Below are positions 6,707 through 12,178 of a stretch of DNA of 12,178 bases, piece by piece (position 1 is the first letter of the stretch; each line of letters starts with the position of its first letter). The position numbers and the translations under genes are program-made. A model generated the notes under the pieces. That model was given only the letters and a program-made list of their open reading frames with translations, was not told the origin of the DNA and did not search any database. Source of the stretch: an uncultured Bacteroidales bacterium. GTDB lineage: Bacteria; Bacteroidota; Bacteroidia; Bacteroidales; UBA932. The DNA is taken from positions 9,846 to 22,023 of the forward strand of contig CAJOMB010000040.1 in assembly GCA_905235615.1 (NCBI GenBank). The letters run 5' to 3'.

Positions 6707-6741
6707 TTTGTTGGGGATTTCGGGCGAATTAGTTAATTTTG
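6707..6741 (+). promoter_or_regulatory. Candidate susCD promoter
   Basis: TAATTTTG at 6734-6741 matches the -7 consensus exactly. A TTTG at 6707-6710 is 23 bases upstream, slightly long; GTTG at 6710-6713 gives the usual 20. Transcription would start near 6747, leaving a leader of about 110 bases before the susC ATG. This leader holds no clear ORF. Confidence 0.55.
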
Positions 6742-6799
6742 TATTTTAAAAAGTGTAAAAAATTAACGCAAAAAAGTATCCTGTTTATTTACTGACAGT

Positions 6800-6810
6800 T
6801 GTCTCACAGA
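6800..6810. repeat. Right arm of an 11-base inverted repeat
   Basis: TGTCTCACAGA pairs with 5873-5883. It lies in the susC 5' leader, about 50 bases before the susC ATG. The 938-base span between outer ends holds mntA, hepT and the susC promoter. Confidence 0.55.
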
Positions 6811-6859
6811 CCTTAGAAAAACAAACCTGTCAATATTTATTAACCAACCGTTGTTTTAT

Positions 6860-9800
6860 ATGAAAATGACAAGACTATTTGTAGCATTTACGGCAGTCTT
6901 CCTCCTCGCTGGAAGCGCTATCGCAAATGCAGCCGCTTCTTCGTCCGAGGTAGTGGCCGATCAACAGCAGGTCCGGATTACCGGCACTGTTGTTGATGCT
7001 CAAGGACAGCCCGTCCCGGGCGCTAGTGTCATCGTCAAGGGAACTTCTACGGGTACCATGACGGACGGGAACGGTGTATTCACCATCACCGCCCGCCCGG
7101 GTGCCGTCCTGGAGGTTTCCTGCATCGGCTATGCCTCCGTTGATACGGCTGCCGCCGCCGGCATGAGCATTACTTTGAAAGAAGACAATGAATTCCTGGA
7201 GGAATCCGTGGTGACCGCCCTGGGTATCAAGCGCGACCGCAAGGCTCTGGGGTACTCTGTCTCTGAAGTGAAAGCCGATGAGTTAATGAAGAATAAGAAC
7301 ACCAATGTTATTAACTCTCTGGCGGGTAAAGTTCCCGGGGTTAATGTTACTCAATCTTCCGGTGCGGCAGGTGCAGGTGCAACCATCATCATTCGTGGCG
7401 CCAATTCTACCTATGAAGGCCGGGATAATTCCCCGCTATTTGTTGTTGATGGTATTATCTATGATAACTCCACCAGCGTTTTGGGTAACAGTGGAACTGA
7501 CGGTATGACTCGCAGTAACACAACCTATTCCAACCGTGTGATGGATATTAATCCTGAGGATATTGAGACCATGTCCGTGCTAAAGGGCGCTGCGGCTGCC
7601 GCATTGTATGGCTCAAAGGCTGCTGATGGTGCCATTATCATTACAACCAAAAAAGGCTCTGAAGGGACCGTAAAAGTTGAGTTGTCCAGCAAGACTAGCG
7701 TATCCTGGGGAAATAAACTTCCCGTCGCACAGACCGCGTTTGGTCGTGGTTCCTATACAATTAACGGAGTATTGGATGAGCAGACTTATAACCAGTGGGG
7801 AGCCAAGATTACCGCTGGAACTCAAGTGTATGACAATATCGGTACTTTCTTTAAGACTGGTCTCGTTTTGGATAATAACATCAGTGTGTCTGGAGGCACC
7901 AAAAACAACTCCTTCTATCTCTCTATGTCCAATTTTGACCAGAAAGGTATTGTTCCCAACACAGGCTATAATAAGACAACTGTACGTTTTAATGGAGAGC
8001 AAAGATATGGCAAATTTACTATTGGTGCCAATGTGGCTTATTCTATCGCCCGAACCGACAAGACACTCACGTCCGGTGGTCTCTACGATGGTGGTGGCTC
8101 CGGCTCTATGAATGCTTTGTATACTTGGCCTGTTACGGAAGATATCACTCATTATTTGAATGCCGATGGTTCAAAGTATCGTCTCTTCGACGGTATTTGG
8201 GAATTGGCCGAAGATAAGGAGAACCCTTATTGGATTATCAACAAGGATCAATTGTATGACAAGACCAACCGCTTTACCGGCGCCCTTAATGCTCGCTTCG
8301 ACATCTTTGACTGGTGGGATATTTCTGCACGGGTGGGTTATGATAACTTTACAACGGACTCTTACACTTATATTGAACCTGGATCTGTTGTAAAAGATAT
8401 CTATCAGAATGGCCGTTTGAACAAGAGCGACTACAGATATCAGTACATCTCTACCAACGTTATGAGCAATATGCACAAGACTTTCGGTGATTTCGACATC
8501 CATCTCCTCGTTGGCACCACAACGGAGGCAACAGAGCGTCACAACCAGACGCACTGGGGATATGATTTTATCACCGCCGGCACCGCCAGCTTCACAAATA
8601 TCGCCAAGACTAATCAGTTCTTCAAGGATGCCACTGTTAAAAAACGCCTGGTTGGTGTCTATGGTGAAGCAGGTGCATCATGGAGAAACATGCTCTTCCT
8701 TACTGTGACTGCCCGTAATGACTGGTCTTCTACTCTCCCCGTGAGCAACCGTTCTTACTTCTACCCCTCTGTATCCGGGTCCTTTGTATTCACGGAAATT
8801 ATAAAAAAGAACGATGTCCTCAACTTTGGTAAAGTACGTGCTTCCATGGCCCGAGTGGGTAAAGATGCCGAGGCTTATGTAACCTCCACCACACTACTTG
8901 CGCCCTATACCTATGGGAACTACACCCTAGTTGGTAACTACTATGAAGCCGGTAACCCTTACCTTGTTCCAGAAATCCAGACCGCTTGGGAAGTAGGTGC
9001 AGAATTGCGTTTTCTCAACGGCCGTGTGAACCTGGACTGGACATACTACCACAGTGAGACGGCCAACCAGATTGCGCGTCCCCGTCTGTCTCAAGCCAGT
9101 GGTTATTCCATGACCACCATTAACTCCGGCTCTGTGATTAACAGGGGTCAGGAATTTGCCCTGACGGTTCTTCCTGTCACTACCAGAGATGTTGACTGGA
9201 CTATCACGTTGAACGGTTCTTATAACCGTGGCACTCTGGGCCAGTTCCTTGAGGGCGTGACCAAGTTCTATCCTACCGACGCCCAGTTCGGCACCATTCA
9301 GGCTGCCTCCATTCCTAACGGCGGAATCTTCCTTGGCATGGTTGGTACTCGTTACGAATATGAGAAGGACGCCGATGGTAATGAAATTATGGGAGGTCGT
9401 TATGCAATTGATCCTAACACTGGTCTCTATAAAGTGTCATCCGAAACCGACGCTCTGGTAGGTAACCGTGAACCCAAGTTCATAGGTGGCCTGGCAAACA
9501 CCTTCCGCTATAAGAATCTTACACTGTCGTTCCTGCTTGATTTCCGCTTTGGAGGTGCAGTTTACAACGGTACGGAGTATTTGATGGTCAGCGCCGGTAC
9601 AAGCCCTATCACCACACTTAATGATCGCCAGAGCGTAACAGTAACCGGCGTTGCTTCTGCCGATGGAACCATCAACGGTGTTGATGTGAAAGCCGGAGAT
9701 CCTGTTTCCATTACTTATGAAGCAGGCAAGACGTATAACATCAAGGGCGTTGAATATGATGGTAAGGCAATGATTCAAAATTACTGGGGGAACTATCAGA

Positions 9801-10078
9801 GCAACTCCAATAATTTCATCACCGATGTGAATTGGCTCAAACTCCGTTCCCTCTCTCTCGTTTACGACTTCACTAGCCTGCTTCGTAAACAGAAAGTTAT
9901 TAAGGGCCTTTCTGCTTCTGTAACTGGAACCAACCTCTTCACCCTCACCAATTATAAGGGCATGGATCCTGAAGTGAGTACGGCTGGTGGTACCGGTGGA
10001 TCCGGTGCTGCAGGTATAGATTATGCCAGTGTTCCGGCCGTTTCCAGTGTTTCCTTCGGCATCAATATTAAATTCTAA
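6860..10078 (+). CDS. SusC/RagA-family TonB-dependent outer-membrane receptor
   Basis: The 1072-residue product imports glycan fragments across the outer membrane with its SusD partner, powered by TonB. Order of parts: signal peptide (MKMTRLFVAFTAVFLLAGSAIANA), carboxypeptidase-D-like regulatory domain (about 35-110: ITGTVVDAQGQPVPGASVIVKG), SusC-type TonB-box segment (EESVVTALGIKR), plug (SLAGKVPGVNV near residue 155; PLFVVDGIIYDN; SVLKGAAAAALYGSKAADG near 240-260), then a beta-barrel ending in SVSFGINIKF with the terminal Phe usual for barrels. There is no STN domain, so it is not an anti-sigma-coupled transducer. The frame extends to TTG 6851, but ATG 6860 gives the proper signal peptide. 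The barrel is intact throughout. It is followed by susD after 6 bases. Ligand specificity cannot be read directly. Confidence 0.95.
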   Translation: MKMTRLFVAFTAVFLLAGSAIANAAASSSEVVADQQQVRITGTVVDAQGQPVPGASVIVKGTSTGTMTDGNGVFTITARPGAVLEVSCIGYASVDTAAAAGMSITLKEDNEFLEESVVTALGIKRDRKALGYSVSEVKADELMKNKNTNVINSLAGKVPGVNVTQSSGAAGAGATIIIRGANSTYEGRDNSPLFVVDGIIYDNSTSVLGNSGTDGMTRSNTTYSNRVMDINPEDIETMSVLKGAAAAALYGSKAADGAIIITTKKGSEGTVKVELSSKTSVSWGNKLPVAQTAFGRGSYTINGVLDEQTYNQWGAKITAGTQVYDNIGTFFKTGLVLDNNISVSGGTKNNSFYLSMSNFDQKGIVPNTGYNKTTVRFNGEQRYGKFTIGANVAYSIARTDKTLTSGGLYDGGGSGSMNALYTWPVTEDITHYLNADGSKYRLFDGIWELAEDKENPYWIINKDQLYDKTNRFTGALNARFDIFDWWDISARVGYDNFTTDSYTYIEPGSVVKDIYQNGRLNKSDYRYQYISTNVMSNMHKTFGDFDIHLLVGTTTEATERHNQTHWGYDFITAGTASFTNIAKTNQFFKDATVKKRLVGVYGEAGASWRNMLFLTVTARNDWSSTLPVSNRSYFYPSVSGSFVFTEIIKKNDVLNFGKVRASMARVGKDAEAYVTSTTLLAPYTYGNYTLVGNYYEAGNPYLVPEIQTAWEVGAELRFLNGRVNLDWTYYHSETANQIARPRLSQASGYSMTTINSGSVINRGQEFALTVLPVTTRDVDWTITLNGSYNRGTLGQFLEGVTKFYPTDAQFGTIQAASIPNGGIFLGMVGTRYEYEKDADGNEIMGGRYAIDPNTGLYKVSSETDALVGNREPKFIGGLANTFRYKNLTLSFLLDFRFGGAVYNGTEYLMVSAGTSPITTLNDRQSVTVTGVASADGTINGVDVKAGDPVSITYEAGKTYNIKGVEYDGKAMIQNYWGNYQSNSNNFITDVNWLKLRSLSLVYDFTSLLRKQKVIKGLSASVTGTNLFTLTNYKGMDPEVSTAGGTGGSGAAGIDYASVPAVSSVSFGINIKF

Positions 10079-10084
10079 AGGATT

Positions 10085-12103
10085 ATGAAAAAGATACTCA
10101 ATATAGCTGTAATGTCTGTTCTGGTCCTGGGCCCCGTGTCTTGCGGTAAATGGCTGGATGTTAACATCGATCCGGATTCTCCTAACAATGAGAGTGCTCT
10201 GGTAGAAAACAGACTCCCTTGGATTCAGCACTACTATGCCTATGCTATGGGCCCTGCCGATATGCGTACTTCTTGCATCTCCGGTGCTTTATATAGCACA
10301 AATGCTAATAACAACCATCTTTCCACCACTTGGAACTGCCAGCCCGGCTCTACCACCACGGCAGAACAGATTTGGTTTGTGAATGCCGCTTGTAACCTGC
10401 CCGACCTGTACAATAAGGCCGAGAAAGAAGGTGCATACTATTACATGGGTGCTGCTGAGGTGATCCACGCCATGGGTTTCATGATGCTGCTAGATACTCA
10501 GGGCGAGATGCCTTATACTGAGGCTCTGGCCGGTATTGCTTCTCCTAAGTACGATGACGGCAAGACCATCTTCAACGGCTGCATCGAAAAGTTGGACCAT
10601 GCCATTGAACTTTTCAAGAAAGAGCAAGAGTCCACTGCCACTCCTTTCTCGGCTGGTGATATGTGGTGCGGCGGAGATCCGGACAAGTGGATTAAATTGG
10701 CTTATGGCCTGAAAGCCCGCTATCTCCTCCGTCTGTCCAAGAAAGCAGATTTGTTTGACCCTGATACCATCCTGGATTGCCTCTCCAAGGGCCCTCAGTC
10801 CAACGAAGAAAATATCTTTATGGTTTGCTATAACTCGGCAAATGATGTTACCGACTACTGGATGGGAGACCCGATCATGACCAACCCTGACTGGGATTAT
10901 GTTGCATATGGCTCCACGCAGCGCATCAGTAAGTTCTATAAGGACCTTCTGGTAAATATGCGTAATGCCGGTGTAGAAGACCCTCGTATGCCCAAAATTG
11001 TCCCGGCAACTATGGGTAATATTAAGACAAAGGTTGAGAGGGATGAAAAAGGCAAGGTAACAAAAGTTACTCTTGAGTCTTACGATTGGATTCGTTCCGA
11101 GGGTGTTGATAGCTACGGTGAGGCTACCCGTCTTCTTGCCGGAGGCCCTACATCCATTCAAACCCCTGCCTATGCTAGTGACGATGTTGAGGTGAAATAT
11201 AGTGTCAAAGATGCTGCGGAACGGACTAGATTTATTGATGGTCTAGGTGGAAAACCCTATACGGTGGATGGAGAAAACGTAACCGTCACCTACAAGATAG
11301 GATCTCTTTATTGTTCTAGCACAAACTATATGTATGCCGGAGACACGGTTTACGTGAACATTCGTAGCAATTCCCAAAAGTCAATGTCTGGATCTGGGCA
11401 ACCTGCCGACGATGTGAACTGGTACACTGGTGCCGATCAATATAAAGCGGGAGTAGTATCCTCCACCGGTTCCTTCCAGGTGCATCCGAATTCCGACTAT
11501 GACATACTCACATACTTTGAGATGTGTTTTATCAAGGCAGAAGTTCTATTCCGTAAGGGAGACGCCGCTGGTGCCCTTGCCGCTTATAAGGCGGGCATAA
11601 AGGCTCATATGGAGCGTATGCAGAAAGAGCTCAACTCATGGGTCGCTGGAGGTTTCTCAGAGACGAATCCGGATATGACTCCTATGGATGAGAATGACAT
11701 TACTGCTTATTTTGCAAGTGCTGCTGTTGCTCAGACTGCTGGCGAACTGACAATGAAGGACATCATGCTCCAGAAATATGTAGCCATGGGATTCAATATT
11801 GAGAATTGGAATGACATGCGTCGCTTCAATTTCAGCGCCGGAAACATTGGTAGCTTTGGTGTCATTTACGAAGGTTATGAACGCGGTCCTCTCTTCTCGG
11901 GCCAGGCTAAGCTTGTAGGCACTAGCAAGACGGATCCCCAGTATTGGATACGTCGCTGGAGGCTCCCTGCCACCACAGAGCTCAACTACAATGCCACCAA
12001 CGCCAAGGCGGCCAATAAGCACGCCACGGAAGATGACATCTGGAGCATTCCCGTATGGTGGGACTGCGCAACCGATGAAGAGTACTACAATTATATCAAG
12101 TAA
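10085..12103 (+). CDS. SusD/RagB-family glycan-binding lipoprotein, enlarged
   Basis: The 672-residue surface lipoprotein forms the lid of the SusC transporter and binds its glycan. It has a signal peptide with Cys20 (GPVSC), then KWLDVNIDPDSPN, typical of the SusD-like_2 group. Helical TPR-like stretches include YYMGAAEVIHAMGFMMLLDTQGEMPYTEAL and, near the end, YFEMCFIKAEVLFRKGDAAGALAAYKAGI. The C-terminus has NWNDMRRFNF and RWRLPATTELNYN. About 100 more residues than I expect lie between DPRMP (about 300) and YFEMCFIKAEV (about 475); this part is rich in beta-type sequence. The start lies 6 bases after the susC stop with an AAGGA-like site, so the pair is one operon. A terminator follows, so no surface glycan-binding protein gene shares this transcript. 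Confidence 0.93.
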   Translation: MKKILNIAVMSVLVLGPVSCGKWLDVNIDPDSPNNESALVENRLPWIQHYYAYAMGPADMRTSCISGALYSTNANNNHLSTTWNCQPGSTTTAEQIWFVNAACNLPDLYNKAEKEGAYYYMGAAEVIHAMGFMMLLDTQGEMPYTEALAGIASPKYDDGKTIFNGCIEKLDHAIELFKKEQESTATPFSAGDMWCGGDPDKWIKLAYGLKARYLLRLSKKADLFDPDTILDCLSKGPQSNEENIFMVCYNSANDVTDYWMGDPIMTNPDWDYVAYGSTQRISKFYKDLLVNMRNAGVEDPRMPKIVPATMGNIKTKVERDEKGKVTKVTLESYDWIRSEGVDSYGEATRLLAGGPTSIQTPAYASDDVEVKYSVKDAAERTRFIDGLGGKPYTVDGENVTVTYKIGSLYCSSTNYMYAGDTVYVNIRSNSQKSMSGSGQPADDVNWYTGADQYKAGVVSSTGSFQVHPNSDYDILTYFEMCFIKAEVLFRKGDAAGALAAYKAGIKAHMERMQKELNSWVAGGFSETNPDMTPMDENDITAYFASAAVAQTAGELTMKDIMLQKYVAMGFNIENWNDMRRFNFSAGNIGSFGVIYEGYERGPLFSGQAKLVGTSKTDPQYWIRRWRLPATTELNYNATNAKAANKHATEDDIWSIPVWWDCATDEEYYNYIK

Positions 12104-12132
12104 TCAACGCTCTCTACATATAAACCCTCTTC

Positions 12133-12163
12133 AACAGGCGACCCTTCCCGGGCCGCCTGTTTT
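12133..12163 (+). terminator. Intrinsic terminator of susCD
   Basis: AACAGGCG (12133-12140) pairs perfectly with CGCCTGTT (12154-12161). After one mismatch CCC (12142-12144) pairs GGG (12150-12152) around TTCCC, then a short T-run follows. It lies 30 bases after the susD stop. The sequence is nearly the same as the minus-strand terminator of mntA-hepT. Confidence 0.85.
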
Positions 12164-12178
12164 AAAATAATTTTTGCA

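Noticed and set aside
6851..6859. TTG start for susC
   Set aside because: ATG 6860 gives a normal signal peptide and needs no rare start codon.
1..12178. tRNA or rRNA genes, CRISPR arrays, transposases, integrases
   Set aside because: I looked for these on both strands and found no supporting sequence.

Overview
The window looks like a gut- or rumen-type Bacteroidales chromosome. The grounds are a SusC/SusD pair, SusC-type TonB receptor architecture, Bacteroidetes promoters (TTTG, about 20 bases, TAnnTTTG) and weak Shine-Dalgarno sequences. The genus cannot be fixed from the sequence. Composition is uneven. The phosphoesterase/DUF4434/GH26 block is GC-rich (single 60-base lines near 68% GC), susC lines are about 42-48%, and the small toxin-antitoxin cassette is about 33-40%.

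Layout: (1) 1-1081, minus strand: an AGE/RnBP-type N-acylglucosamine 2-epimerase, cut by the left edge and apparently frameshifted in its first few codons. (2) 1255-5796, plus strand: a tight four-gene unit of ROK/NagC-type regulator, secreted calcineurin-like phosphoesterase, Tat-signal DUF4434-like protein and GH26 lipoprotein. Gaps are a 4-base overlap, 12 bases and 12 bases, and a strong hairpin follows. (3) 5940-6564, minus strand: a MntA (nucleotidyltransferase antitoxin) and HepT (HEPN toxin) pair with its own promoter and terminator. (4) 6860-12103, plus strand: susC and susD, 6 bases apart, with a promoter far upstream and an intrinsic terminator at 12133-12163.

Together the carbohydrate genes resemble a small polysaccharide-utilisation region: SusCD uptake, a GH26 endo-acting enzyme (typically beta-mannanase), a second candidate glycosidase (DUF4434), a surface or periplasmic phosphoesterase, an intracellular amino-sugar epimerase and a sugar-sensing ROK regulator. 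The substrate is not proven: GH26 suggests beta-mannan, while the AGE epimerase suggests N-acetylmannosamine/sialic-acid metabolism.

The most notable observations are these. (a) The ROK gene is out of frame in its helix-turn-helix, and adding one copy of an 8-base unit already present (ATTAGCTC) restores the family's expected residues, suggesting a slipped-strand event. (b) The divergent epimerase has a one-base lesion near its start. (c) The HepT/MntA cassette sits between two near-identical direct repeats made from a terminator that recurs after susD. (d) An 11-base inverted repeat brackets the cassette plus the susC promoter, so this segment could be invertible.
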